Source: Panax quinquefolius
Lineage: Eukaryota; Streptophyta; Magnoliopsida; Apiales; Araliaceae
DNA: 64,000 nucleotides
NCBI GenBank assembly: GCA_020205615.1
Contig: CM035164.1
Coordinates: 122,446,307 to 122,510,306, forward strand
Direction: 5' to 3'
Below the pieces are notes generated by a model. It was given only the letters and a program-made list of their open reading frames with translations. It did no database searches and had not been told where the DNA came from. Positions 10,901-21,987 of the stretch are shown here, one piece after another; position 1 is the stretch's first letter, and every line of letters begins with the position of its first letter. Position numbers and translations under genes: made by a program.

Positions 10901-13900
10901 GTGGATGGGTTTCACCATGTATGCTTTATTATGGTCTCTTGGGGAGTCTGTGTTACAGCTGAGTTTTTCTACTATTTTTTTGTTGTTAAAAAATGTGAGC
11001 CTAACTATGCTTTATTACTACCATTAACATACCTTGAAAACAGCTGTACAATGATATACTTCTCTTAGAAAGAGTTCTAGATTGATTTAACATGCTACGT
11101 ATAGCTTAAGTCAAGTACGTGTGTTATTTATTCCTGTCATGGATGGTATCCTGTGAATTATCTGACACAAACTATTGGATTGCCTTAAGCTACATTTATG
11201 GTTTCCTTTGTTATGTCATTCACTTCAAATTTACATCTCAGACCCTTATCGGATAATTCTTGTAGTAGGCTAGTATTGTGCTTACACCTTTAGCAACATC
11301 ATTTACGGTTATCCGAAAATCATTTTCTCTCCCTCCCCCGTTTCAATTTTATTAAATTGGTTCAAAATTATTGATATGTCAGGTTTAGTGTTGGGGTTCT
11401 TCTGCATATCTTTTTTTTTTCAAAATATTTCTTTGTAAGCAATAATTTTCCTTAATTGATAAGCTAATTTTTCCAATGGAATGATACAGATGCATGGAGG
11501 CAACTCCGAGTCTGGCATGTGCCAACAAATGTGTTTTCTGTTGGAGACACCATACAAACCCTGTAGGAAAGAGTTGGCAATGGAAGATGGATGATCCATT
11601 AGAAATTGTGAATACTGCCATAGATCTGCATACAAAAATGATAAGGCAAATGAAAGGAGTGCCAGGTAGGTTCTATCTTTATGGTATTATGTTAGTCTGA
11701 CGATCATTTGGATGTAGTGAACTAGCTGTAACATTATCAGCACAAAGGATTAGGCAAAGGCAAATTCTAGTAAGAACTTGTTGACATAGCCACACTCCAT
11801 TTAACAATGTGATATTTGATCTTTTTGTTAATAATCCATATGCTTTTTCTTTTTTGTATTTGCCATTATCCCACGGATCACTATAACAAATGTACAGTTT
11901 TTTTAATAGTTTTTTATCTAAAATAAAATAAAATAAAGAATGTATAGATACTGCAGCATTACTTTTTTGTCTTTCGGGATGTTTTATCGGATGGTATCTA
12001 GACTAAGTGAAAGTCAGAGAGATGATTGGGTTAAAAAGCTCTTTAGGTTATAGGCTTATTTGGAATAGGTTTTAAGGGCTATGTCAAACTATTCATAATT
12101 AGCACTGGGGACATCTATTTTTTGTCAGTTTGCTAGCAGTGCATCACCATAGATTTATCCTTCTAGAGTTCAAAGTGCAAACTTGTTTTAGCGTAGACCT
12201 CACTTGGGATTTGTCTTGGTCAGTCCCTCAAATTGATAGGGAAGTGAGCTGAAATGTAATTCCGGCCTAAGTTTGGCCGTATTTAAAACGAATGTCACTG
12301 TCTTAATGGGATTGTTTTGAGTCTCTTCTGGATTTTACTTATTTGGATTATTCAGATTATTGAAATAATATGATTATGGTGATTGTTGAAATAATTTGAA
12401 AATTTGTTTGAACTCACTTAATCTAATATTGCTGAAAAAGGACAAGTAAGCAGAAAAACTATTTGGATCTGCATATTCGGAAATATTTTTACCTTTAAAA
12501 GCTGAATCAGATAATCTGGATTCTAAAAATTTTAAACAGCAGCTCCCCCTTGCCTTTTCAAAATCTGATTACTTGAATCAAAAGAGCCGCTCCAATCATA
12601 TTATGCTTTTTTATTCTAAAAGACAAAAATCATATTCAAAGCATATATTTACTTTTAACAGTATTAGTAATTTTACAGAAAGAACATGTTTTCTATACCT
12701 AATCAGTTTTAGTGAACCCTGAGCTTGGTGTTCTTAAAACCTAGCAATCATCCTATTTATTGAAGAAACTAGTAACCGAAAAGAACTTGAAAACGTATGT
12801 CCTGTCATTTCTGCAGTTTGCAGCCTCCAACTCTTGTAAAAAGATTTACTTTTCAGAATAACTCTTGTACAATGTTTGTCTTTGACTCTTTAAGTAATTT
12901 ATGAATTCATTTAATACTTCCTTAATAGCATTAAATGTTGAAAGGAAAATATGGTTAAGATAATGTGCTAGGTAACGGAAATTCCGTATAGGATTTTATT
13001 GTATGTTGAGCTGTTTGATAATATGCAATACCAACCTGTCAGCTGAGTGGATTATATGCCTGTAGGTGTTAGCACGGAGCGCCTATCAGAAGGTCTTTCC
13101 CCTAGGCATTGCGCATTATCACTAGTTGGCGAACCTATCATGTATCCAGAGATTAACACACTTGTAGATGAGCTGCATCGAAGGCGTATATCTACTTTTC
13201 TTGTAACAAATGCACAATTCCCTGACAAGATTAAGATGCTGAAACCTATCACTCAGGTGCATGGTTTTTTCTCATTGACTACTGGTGGTTTTGTTGATGT
13301 ATATCAAATGTTGTTGTAGTTCCATATTAAATTAACCAGTTCCGCTACTTGAATGATGCAGTTATACGTTAGTGTAGATGCTGCAACAAAGGATAGTCTG
13401 AAGGCAGTTGATAGGCCACTCTTTGGAGACTTTTGGGAGCGTTTTCATGTATGTACATTTTCTTGGCATATTTAAAATTCCTAAAAACTGCCTCTGATTG
13501 AATCTTTTTTCTTCTTCTCTAATTCTTTCTTCCCGTATGTGTGTGTGTATATATATGTATAAATACTTTTTTTTATTACCAACAAGTATTGATTCAATGG
13601 TATCCCTCTCACTTGCCGAAGTAATAAGAATTGGATTTGTCTATAAATGGGAAAGAATAAGGTAGGTGGGCAAAAGATGTTTTTAATGAAAAAACTAAGC
13701 AAAGAATAATCCAAAACTAAACGAGCTACTGGTAGGATAACTTGTAGCTAACTACCTCATTGCAAGTGTCTTGTTCAGTGTAGGTGGCTTGAATATTAAT
13801 GAAAAGAACCTCCATATACATCCCCAAGCTACCATATCATAATTTAAAATATTGTTTAGCTACTGGCTTTGTTAGAAGTTAATTTTTCTTCCCTTCCCCT

Positions 13901-15000
13901 ACCCTTTGCATACACACACAGAAATATATAAATAAATTGGTAAAGGTCCAGTGCAAGGGTGCCCCTGAGACATACAGTAAAGAAATTTGAAGTGAAACCC
14001 AAACTTGTTCTGGAATCTGGATTGTGTTCATAATACTGCTTTTATGTAATTGGACTGAAAAATATTATCCGAATCTGCCAATTGACTTTTTTTAGAAAAA
14101 CTATGATCATCCAGTTGGATGCTCTTTTGGCACGTAATATTTTTGTGATCAACTAGATTGTGGATTCATCACCTAAATATTTTTCTGTAACTTTGGAATA
14201 TTTGTTTTGTATTTTTGATATTTCAACTTAGTAGTGTTTTCAAGAGTGATTTCATTGTGATGCCAGGATTCCTTGAAAGCTCTGAAGGAGAAGAAACAGC
14301 GAACTGTTTATCGCTTAACACTGGTAAAAGGATGGAATACAGAGGAGATAGATGCATATTCCAGCCTATTTGAAGTTGGAAATCCCGACTTCGTTGAAAT
14401 TAAAGGTGTTACCTATTGTGGATCGTAAGTTTTTTTTATCAATTTCTTTTGTTCTTTTCACCTCTTTTTGTTAAAACCTTCTTATTTACTTTTTTTTTAC
14501 TTGCGTAATGAAAAATATTTAATAATAGGTCCGCTACATCAAAGTTGACAATGGAGAATGTTCCCTGGCATGCTGATGTAAAAGCTTTTTCAGAGGCCTT
14601 AGCTCAAAGAAGCAAAGGGGAGTATGAAGTTGCTTGCGAGCATGTTCACTCGTGTTGTGTTCTTCTGGCAAAAGTTGATAAATGTAAGGTCAACGGCCAA
14701 TGGTGCACATGGATAGACTATGAGAAGTTCCATGACCTGGTTGGTTACTTGGCTCATTTTTCATTTTCGAAGAATTTGGGTAGTAGTTATAATAATGTTA
14801 GAATTCACGTGTATGTTGCTTTGTCCTTTTCAAAATTTTAATACTTGTGATTGAACATTCAGGTGGCTTCTGGAAAACCTTTTGACAGCAAGGATTATAT
14901 GGCTCCCACACCTTCTTGGGCTGCATACGGAGCAGAGGAAGGAGGGTTTGATCCGGGGCAATCTAGGTACAAGAAGGAGCGGCATCACAAGCCAAAGTGA
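7926..15000 (+). CDS. TYW1: TYW1, S-adenosyl-L-methionine-dependent tRNA 4-demethylwyosine synthase, eight exons
   Basis: Exons 7926-8807, 10708-10823, 11490-11665, 13066-13256, 13362-13448, 14267-14424, 14529-14739 and 14863-15000 all have GT-AG borders. They join in one frame of 1959 nt (652 residues), about the size of other plant TYW1 proteins. TYW1 makes the tricyclic 4-demethylwyosine base from N1-methylguanosine-37 of tRNA-Phe, using pyruvate and radical SAM chemistry. Residues 6-27 are hydrophobic and could anchor the protein in a membrane. A flavodoxin domain covers about residues 58-205, with FMN loop SQTGTSKT. An acidic linker around 227-255 joins it to the radical-SAM domain, whose Cx3Cx2C cluster motif is C343, C347 and C350 (CANKCVFC), followed by RHHTNPVGK. 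The wybutosine-specific C-terminal region includes TMENVPWH and a cysteine/histidine-rich stretch. The first exon carries the whole flavodoxin part. Intron 1 (1.9 kb) holds a MITE. No damage is seen. Confidence 0.95.
9930..10220. mobile_element. Stowaway-like MITE in TYW1 intron 1
   Basis: The left end CTCCTTCCGCCCCCAACATA and the inverted right end CTTCCTCCGTCTCTGTCTC are related. Both lead into TAAAAGTCC, and the 291-bp element is flanked by TA on each side (9928-9929, 10221-10222). This is the CTCCCTCCGTCCC-type terminus of plant Tc1/mariner-derived Stowaway elements. Confidence 0.85.
10366..10387. repeat. Perfect 10-bp palindrome next to a partial MITE terminus
   Basis: CATTAAGAGG and its inverse are separated by TG. 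The CTCTTAA core also occurs at 10249. Shortly after, at about 10424, an isolated Stowaway-type left end (ACTCCTTCCATTCC) appears without a clear right end. The intron 1 segment 10228-10600 is probably a stack of decayed small transposons. Confidence 0.55.
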
Positions 15001-15814
15001 TTGGTCAGGTGTATTTTGATTTTTCCGAGAATTCATTTAGTATTGATCGCTAGCCATTTAGTTCTCCAATTTTGTTAGTCTGAATTAGGCTAATAAGGTG
15101 GCATCTTTAACTGTATTTTGGTTACACTGCAGAACAATTTTGCAAACATATAAAAAACAAAAGTGTGCATGTTTTTGTCCGTCTCGTACCTTCTTTCTAA
15201 TCGCATTTCACTTATCTATGAACTTCATCAATCATCATCCTGCTTCGTTGTTGGTGGGCTAGGGCTAGTGTGAGTAGCCGAAAGTGCCTAAATATTCTAT
15301 TGATGAACCAATCAATTAAAGTAGTTATCGTGAACTCTGTCGTATGGTCAAACCTTTGCGTATGTTTCATTCCTTTATTTATTTATATTTTCAATTTTTT
15401 TTTTTCGTTTCTCGTTGGTTCTTGAAGATTCAAGCTTGGACCATATATATCATAAAGATTTATTTATTTATTTTTCCTTTTTTGGGTTTTATAGGTTGAT
15501 TGGTGTTGGGGTTAAATATGATGATGGTCAAGTTGTAGGTGGTCCTTTTTAGGTGTAGGTGTTGGGAGTGGGGACTCATCTAGTGGATAGAGGCTGGGTT
15601 GAGATTGTTTAGCTTCACACAATTTCTTTGGGGGGGGGGGGGCGCATTTGACATAATTTGCTTCATGAATGAGTTTGACCGGAATGAATGGCCCATCACG
15701 CCATGTAGAGTCGGCAACCATATCTGTGCCATTACTCGATGCATCATCGCCTATCCATCTGCTGAATGGAAGGTGAAGACTTGTTGAATTTCAAGAAAAA
15801 GCTCCTCTCTTTTC
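15001..15814. other. TYW1 3' flank and spacer
   Basis: The first few hundred bases are presumably 3' UTR of TYW1; no clear polyadenylation signal stands out. A run of 13 G lies at 15630-15642. The short open frames here (for example across 15512-15787) have no recognisable product. Confidence 0.4.
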
Positions 15815-15938
15815 CTTTTTTTTTTTTTAATGCTAGTTTGAACACACACACACTTGGGCCTTAGCATGTCAAGACTTATCCTCAATTCTCATTGTTAACG
15901 TGAGTTGGGTAATACCACTCGGGTCAAAGGCCTTCGGT
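15815..15938 (-). mobile_element. SINE copy 1 (tRNA-derived)
   Basis: Read on the minus strand the element starts ACCGAAGGCC, has an A-box-like GACCCGAGTGGTA, and ends in a poly(A) of about 13 (poly(T) on the plus strand at 15816-15828). It matches the second copy at 21725-21850 over most of its length. RNA-polymerase-III-type boxes plus a poly(A) tail and no coding capacity indicate a SINE. Confidence 0.65.
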
Positions 15939-16348
15939 AAAAGACAAATAGTATTTTGGGACACAATCAATCATGATATCATGTATTTAACTAATATAAT
16001 GATATTAAAGGAATTAACTGAAAGAAAAAAATGAATAAAAAAATGTGTACTTGGTAAATAAATAAATAATATTATTTTTATATTTAAAATTTATTATTTA
16101 TTTTACACATTACTCTATATGATTTATAATTTCATTATTAAGCAAAATATTGAAGATTGTGGCCTCTTCATGCAAGTCTAAATAAATAAATAAAAAAAGC
16201 TTGCCAAATACTATTACCAAAAACTTATTTTCATGAGGCTCTTTTTATGAATACTGATTGAGCATCATATTTATGAGCTGGGCCTTGAGCACGGACGGTA
16301 GGATCAATAGTCTTAGCCCCCCGATAAGAGGGTTTTAATTTTTTTTAA
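15939..16348. other. Non-coding AT-rich spacer
   Basis: No gene, no repeat structure and no recognisable element is seen in this stretch. Confidence 0.5.
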
Positions 16349-16658
16349 TATATATATATATATATATAGGGTCCGGTTTCAGTTCGGATTCTCGGACTTT
16401 TTTAAAATACGGACCTTTTTTTTTGTTGCTTTTTTTTAAAACAACTAAAAAAATTTAATATTTTTTGGAACGAAATTTTTTTCATAATACAGTGTTTTTG
16501 GCATAATATGTATCCAAATCACACCAAAAATACTGTATTGTGAAAAAATTCCAATTCCATAATATATTAAACTTTTTTTTTAGTTGTTTTAAAAAAAAGC
16601 AAAAAAAATAAAAAATTGGTCCAGATATTTAACCAGTCCCAATTTCCGAACTCGATCC

Positions 16659-16690
<32 letters not shown>
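16349..16690. mobile_element. Fold-back MITE lodged between two TA microsatellites
   Basis: The core at about 16369-16660 is a long imperfect palindrome. The left arm AAAACAACTAAAAAAATT pairs with the right arm around AGTTGTTTT at 16580. TACAGTGTTTTTGG pairs with CCAAAAATACTGTA across the centre at about 16515. The outer GGTCCGG/TTCGGA motifs recur inverted near 16618-16655. (TA)n tracts lie directly on both sides (16349-16368 and 16660-16690). This arrangement is known from Micron-type MITEs that insert into TA repeats. There is no coding capacity. Confidence 0.65.
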
Positions 16691-16693
<3 letters not shown>

Positions 16694-17193
16694 TTTAAAT
16701 ATTTCATTGAAGAATTTGGCTCTATAAATACTAGAAGAAATATCTTTCAATTAATGTATTCTCATATATTTTGTTGTACTCGAACTTCTCATATATTTTT
16801 TTGTAGTCGAACTATTATGTTTTACACTTTTTTAAATACATCTTGTACTTTTTATTTATTTTTATTTTTTTTATAAAGACAATATTTCGAAAAGGGTCTT
16901 GTTTTCATTTTTATCCATAAGTCACCAAAATCTCAAGAATGACAATGTTTGTGAGAGTCACTTGTTAAATATTATTTTATTTTTAAAAATGTTTTTTAAT
17001 AACTTATTTTATAGTAAAATTTCTAGCTTTAAAAGCACTTTCAAAAAAATTTAGACACTAAGAAAAATAATATAAATTTACTTTTAGTTTCTTTCAATTT
17101 AAAATTACTTTTAATTCAGTATGCCGATTCCAATCGAATTCTAAGTATGATTTCCAAGTCCACCATTTTTAGACTATTATAAATATAATAATA

Positions 17194-17428
17194 CTTCACA
17201 CGTTCATTTTATTTATTATTTATAAATTTTAAAAATTATTAATAACTTAGTTTGTCATATTATTTTTACACTAACTATTAATTTGTTTATCATTCATCTT
17301 TTTCAATGAATTTTAAAAGATAATATTGAGATTTTATATTCATTTTATTTAATCAAACAAAGTATTATTGCATTTTTTTTATTTTTATGTTTTCTCATAA
17401 AACATTAATTAAAAATGAACGAAGAGAA
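17194..17428. mobile_element. Stowaway-like MITE
   Basis: The left end CTTCACACGTTCATTTTA and the inverted right end TTCTCTTCGTTCATTTTTA are related, with flanking TA on both sides. It is about 235 bp, AT-rich and non-coding. Confidence 0.6.
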
Positions 17429-17440
17429 TACAAATTAATA

Positions 17441-17667
17441 CTCCCCGGTCCCCAAAAGAACAAACAAAATATAATTTGCACGCATATTAAAAAAATAAAA
17501 GTAGATGAAAAAGAGTAGAAGATTATAAATTTATCTCTAGTAACCCACATAAGATTATATAATGTGATGATTATTTCTATTTTTTATACTAATAGACTCC
17601 ACTAACTGACTTAATTATTTTTCACTTTATATATTTTATCTTATTTTTTATGGACAAAAAATGAGAG
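17441..17667. mobile_element. Stowaway-like MITE
   Basis: The left end CTCCCCGGTCCCCAAAAGA and the inverted right end CTCTCATTTTTTGTCCATA are related, with TA on both flanks. It lies 12 bp from the preceding MITE. Confidence 0.6.
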
Positions 17668-18648
17668 TATTATTTTTATTAGGTAACACAGCAAATTTTG
17701 TAAATTTTCTGATTATTTTTTTATTTTTGATAAATAGTCAATTTAAGCGCACATACTAAAAGCAACAAGTTGTGCACTGAATCTGAAATAGGGATCCGAT
17801 TAGTATGAAGTTTATTTTTTGGTAAGTTAATTAATTGATAAATAGAATATTGACACATATAGAGTATCGTCTACGTGTTAGCACTATTGGTCAATTTATC
17901 CAAATATGAACTTCATACTAACCACTTCATGGAATTAGCAGCATATATATATATATAGGAAAAAATATATATTCACAATTGTATAGTCTGACACAATGAT
18001 ATGGAATGATTCTTTGACTATCGTCAAGTATAGTTATTTTGAATTCTTGTGATGGTTGAATTATCGTTATATAAATCAATTGTATATCAGATAGTTGTGT
18101 GTATATATATAACTCATATATATAAACAGAGAGTGTGAGAGAGTGAGAGAGTGTGTTTGAGAAGGGAGTGGTTAACATGAAGTTAATTTTGGTCAATTGA
18201 TTAATACAGTATCAACACGCATACATGATGTGATCTCTTCCTTTATGTGCTATAATAGTTAAACTTAACGGAATTGAGAAGGTTACTTATAAATGATGAA
18301 GACTTTTTTATCCATAAAATAAAATAGAAGACCACCCTTTCAGCTACGACTTATTTTAAAATAATTTAAAATTAAAATTTAAGTTAATTTATAAATTATT
18401 TTAAATTATAATTATAAGTAAAAATATTTGTCAGTAATTTAATTTATAAATCAAAAATTAAATTAAAATAAATTATAAAAATTTCAATTAATAATAACTT
18501 ATAAATTAAAATAAATATAAAGATTATTAAAAAGAATATTAATAAAATAAAAAATAAGCAAAATAAATATTACATTTAATTAAACAAACTTATAAGTCAT
18601 TTTAAATAAATATCAAATTACTATTTATTAATTTTAACTTATAAATTA

Positions 18649-18911
18649 CTCCATCCGTTCCTAAAAGATTGTCGTTTTAGAAAAAAAAAATTATTCCAAA
18701 ATATTTATCGTTTACAACTTTCGAGGAGAATAAATTATTTATTTTTTTATATTACCCTCACCTTCTCTCATTGTCCCAAGAAATTCTCTCCCTTGTAATA
18801 GTTTTCAACTTTCCATAAAGAGATATTGATAAAATTTTAAATAAATTTTATTTGATAAATAATATTTTTTTAGTCCATGTACAAAAAACTAAACGCTTTT
18901 AAGAATGGAAG
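18649..18911. mobile_element. Stowaway-like MITE
   Basis: The left end CTCCATCCGTTCCTAAAAGA and the inverted right end CTTCCATTCTTAAAAGCG are related, with TA on both flanks. It is 263 bp and non-coding. The AT-rich spacer before it (17930-18640) has TAATTTATAA-type sequence but no element I can delimit. Confidence 0.75.
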
Positions 18912-19198
18912 TAGTAATTTATAAGTTAAAAATAAGTCATGAGTAACAACTCACTTTCGTTGCCGAACACCCACTTTATCCAACAACAAAAGCTTTGAAA
19001 GGAAAGCAGACCATCCACATCCCAATAATCCCATAACATCTCATAATAGAGTGTCAACTATTATGAACAAGCACCCTGTAAATTAACTATAAAATAAATA
19101 AGAATAGAATTGACCCCTAAAAAAGAGATATCGTTATCTTCTTCTTGCTTCAAAATTTTCAAAGCTTCATAGAATCAAAAGCAAAACCAGAGCAAGGC

Positions 19199-19201
<3 letters not shown>

Positions 19202-19238
<37 letters not shown>
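19202..19238. repeat. (TA)n microsatellite
   Basis: About 18 TA units downstream (3') of the AT-hook gene, which reads on the minus strand. Confidence 0.95.
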
Positions 19239-19239
<1 letters not shown>

Positions 19240-19371
19240 CAACCAAGGGCATCACCACCAATCATTTTGATCTTATATTATACCTGAACTCTGATAATCC
19301 ATGCACCAAAATAACAATACATAAATTTGAAAAAATAAACTTAAAAATAATAATTAAATCATACTGTAGAT

Positions 19372-19719
19372 TTAGCTGCTTTTTATGGGTTTGCTTTTTC
19401 GCCTAGCTCTGCTACTTCTCCGAGGCTGCTGCTCCTGCTCCTCTTCCTGCTTTGTATCTTCTTCTTCTTCTTCTTCCTCCTCCTGTTGTTGATAACTTTT
19501 TTTAGCTTTTTTTGCTTCGGGTTCATCGTGCTGGATTTCTTCTTCTTCTGCTGCTGCTGCTGCTGATTCTTCTTCTGCTTCAATTTTTTCAATGATTTTG
19601 CGAGGCCTTCCTCTTTTTCTTGGAGTAATCTGTTGGGTTTCTTCACCCATAGATGAAGATTCAGCTATGGCTACTGATAGTTCCTTTGTTTTCTTTGTTA
19701 CCTTCTTCTTCCCCATCAT
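19372..19719 (-). CDS. Small acidic AT-hook protein, single exon
   Basis: An open frame of 115 codons without introns, ending in TAA. The protein starts with a lysine-rich segment (residues 3-12) and carries one AT-hook core, RKRGRPRKI, at about residues 34-42, a motif that binds the minor groove of AT-rich DNA. It then has glutamate-rich runs (about residues 47-62 and 79-97), a KKAKK cluster between them, and a basic tail (RRSSRARRKSKP). This layout fits a small nuclear, chromatin-associated protein of the HMGA-like kind, but I recognise no named family beyond the AT-hook. The codons for the acidic stretches are near-perfect GAA/GAG repeats, so length polymorphism is likely. A second ATG codon follows the first directly, and either could be the start. 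Confidence 0.75.
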   Translation of the reverse strand: MMGKKKVTKKTKELSVAIAESSSMGEETQQITPRKRGRPRKIIEKIEAEEESAAAAAEEEEIQHDEPEAKKAKKSYQQQEEEEEEEEDTKQEEEQEQQPRRSSRARRKSKPIKSS

Positions 19720-20319
19720 TCAACTCTCCAATCTATACCAATAAACAAATTAATGAAAACCCAGTTCCCCAAATCACTTGAATCGATTGAAACAATTAAA
19801 ATCTAGTTGCCCAAATGAGTGAAAAATTGATTGAATCCTCCAAAATCAACAAATAAAATTTAAAAAAAAATCCCCACCTCAATATTTCAATGAGAAACAA
19901 TACCCAGTTCAACAAACATATATAGCAAATACAGCAAATAAATAAGTACAGCCCCAATATCTATCTGTCTATCTAATCTAGATATATCCAATAACACAAA
20001 CTTGTCCTAATATATAAAAACTGCAAAATAAAACTATTTTCTTTCTTTTTTCTGAGTCTACTTTTCATCCACAAATCACTCTATTTGGAATAGCATATAT
20101 TTTTGATGGATTTGAAATACAGTTTGGGAAAAGAAAAGACAGGGGGGAGGAGGAGGAAATGAGGCCAAAAGAGAGTGACGAAAATGAGTAAGAAAAAGCG
20201 AGGAAAAAAGACTTCTGGGACTTGGGAGTAGCATAATAAATGGTAACCATGGTTAAGGAATTTATGGTCAAAACTCTTGCACTGTGTTTGACAAGGCAAA
20301 AAAAAATAAAACTTAATAA

Positions 20320-20338
20320 AGAAGAGAGAGAGAGAGAA
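20320..20338. repeat. GA dinucleotide tract
   Basis: (GA)n on the plus strand, so (TC)n in the sense of the AT-hook gene, about 600 bp upstream of its ATG. TC-rich tracts are frequent in plant core promoters and leaders, so it may mark that promoter. No TATA box is clearly placed. Confidence 0.45.
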
Positions 20339-20346
20339 TAAAATTA

Positions 20347-20624
20347 CTCCCTCCATTCCTTTTTATTTATCATTTAAAGAGATATTTTTCTTATTATTTG
20401 TCATTTACTATAAATTTTAAAAAAGTATTAAATGATTAAGTTTTTATATTATATTTTATAGTTAAATACTAATTTGTTTCTCTCTCTCATCTTTTCAATA
20501 AGTTTTAGAAGGGTAATATGAAAATTTTATATTCAATTTAGTCAATCAGACGTACAAAATATTAATTATATTTCTTAATTTATGCAAGACGTAATCTTAA
20601 AATATCAATTAAAAAATCGAAGAG
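20347..20624. mobile_element. Stowaway-like MITE upstream of the AT-hook gene
   Basis: The left end CTCCCTCCATTCCTTTTTAT is a textbook Stowaway terminus next to TA. The right end (GAAGAG before TA at 20625) is weaker. It is about 278 bp, non-coding, and starts within 10 bp of the GA tract. Confidence 0.65.
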
Positions 20625-20736
20625 TATTTATGTTCCTTAACGCTACAAGTTTTGGAATAAAATTTTAATTTAAAAATATATTATTATTTTATTTTTATAA
20701 AATTATATTCAAGAACCATTATAAAGACAAATATTA

Positions 20737-20973
20737 CTCCATCTCATTTTCCTATTATTTGATCATTATTGATTTTTATAGATTTTAAACTCAAAATTGG
20801 CATAGAATTATTTTTAATTTTAATCAATACAATGATAAATATTGTATTAAAAAGTATTACTCATTATAAACATTATTGTTTTATAATTTTTAATGAATCG
20901 CCTTAATTTTAAGTTTAAAATATCTCAAATTGACTTTCGTAATTCAATAATCAAATAATTTAGAAAAAGGAAG
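20737..20973. mobile_element. Stowaway-like MITE
   Basis: The left end CTCCATCTCATTTTCCTATT and the inverted right end CTTCCTTTTTCTAAATT are related, and both continue into ATTTGATNATT. TA lies on both flanks. It is 237 bp and non-coding. Confidence 0.8.
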
Positions 20974-21724
20974 TATTTTAATATATTATTTAAATATTTA
21001 ATCAATTTCCTTTCAAATTTTCTCAAGTTTGAAAGAATTTTTTTAATTATCTTTTAAAAATACTCACAAAAATTTCTTCCTCTTTTTTTATATTTTTAAA
21101 ATTCTGAAACAGGGTGTTGAATGTATGGTAATGGTGGGTTATGTACTGCTGTACGACACAAATTGCAGTGTCTCAGACTGACCATTTCTGTCGTGTTTCC
21201 CATTTGGATTTGTGATCATCATCGGTGCTTCTTCTTTTAATTCTAGCCGTATGATGGATCCCGATTGAGGATATTGGGTAATCTAGCGGCACAGAATGGT
21301 GCATGGGGACAATTTTTGTTTTATGCGAAAGCATGGGATATATTCTTGTATAAACTGATTATAAAATATAGAGCAATTGCTCTGGTCTAGTCTGATCTGG
21401 TCTGGCCTAACATTTTTTCAATCCAATTAAATAAAAAGTTCTTCCTCCCTCATCAAAAGTCCTGAGAAATATGTTCCAAGTATAATATTTTTTTAATAAA
21501 ATAATATTTTTAAATGTACAAAGTAAATAAATAAAATTTATTCTCAAAAATATATTTAAATTACTCAAGTAGTCCCTCGTAAAATAAATGAATAGTATAA
21601 ACCAAGAAACTTAACCAATTAATAATTAAATACAATATCAAAAAATCATCACAATATAGCAAAATAAAGATATTTTAGAATTAATAACTTATAGCCTTGT
21701 GCAATTTCTTGATGATAATCATTT
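20974..21724. other. Non-coding spacer
   Basis: AT-rich, with no gene seen. A stretch at 21436-21600 begins CTTCCTCCCTCATCAAAAGTCC and resembles another decayed MITE end, without a clear partner. Confidence 0.4.
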
Positions 21725-21850
21725 ACTTTATTTATTTATTTTGCTAATTTAAATACATTCACACACTCTTTCTTGACGTGTCAAGATTCGATCTCCTAAT
21801 TTCATAATTATCATGAGTTGAATAATACCAATCGGGCCAAAGGCCTTTCA
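21725..21850 (-). mobile_element. SINE copy 2 (tRNA-derived)
   Basis: Same element as at 15815-15938, minus strand. It starts GAAAGGCCTTTGGCCCGATT with A-box-like TTGGCCCGATTGGTA, has a B-box-like AGATCGAATCTTG, and ends in a simple AAATA-type tail. The B box is better preserved here than in copy 1. Confidence 0.65.
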
Positions 21851-21864
21851 TAATTTGATATCCC

Positions 21865-21987
21865 TGTCAAGCCCCCAAAATAGGTATACAACACTCATTT
21901 CGTTTTGGTATAAAAAATCGTACAGACAAAAAATAACTATAATTTTATTAATCTGACATAAAAGCGTGAGTTTAAATACAAATATTG
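21865..21987 (-). mobile_element. Terminal fragment of a chromovirus LTR
   Basis: TGTCAAGCCCCCAAAAT and the next 120 bp match the start (plus-strand view) of the minus-oriented LTRs at 25401, 41284 and 54045. It stops abruptly where the plus-strand LTR begins at 21988. The remainder of this older LTR is not found nearby. Confidence 0.75.

Noticed and set aside
20065..20356. Minus-strand open frames of 68 and 91 codons upstream of the AT-hook gene
   Set aside because: Hydrophobic low-complexity translations of a pyrimidine-rich leader or promoter; no homologue recognised.
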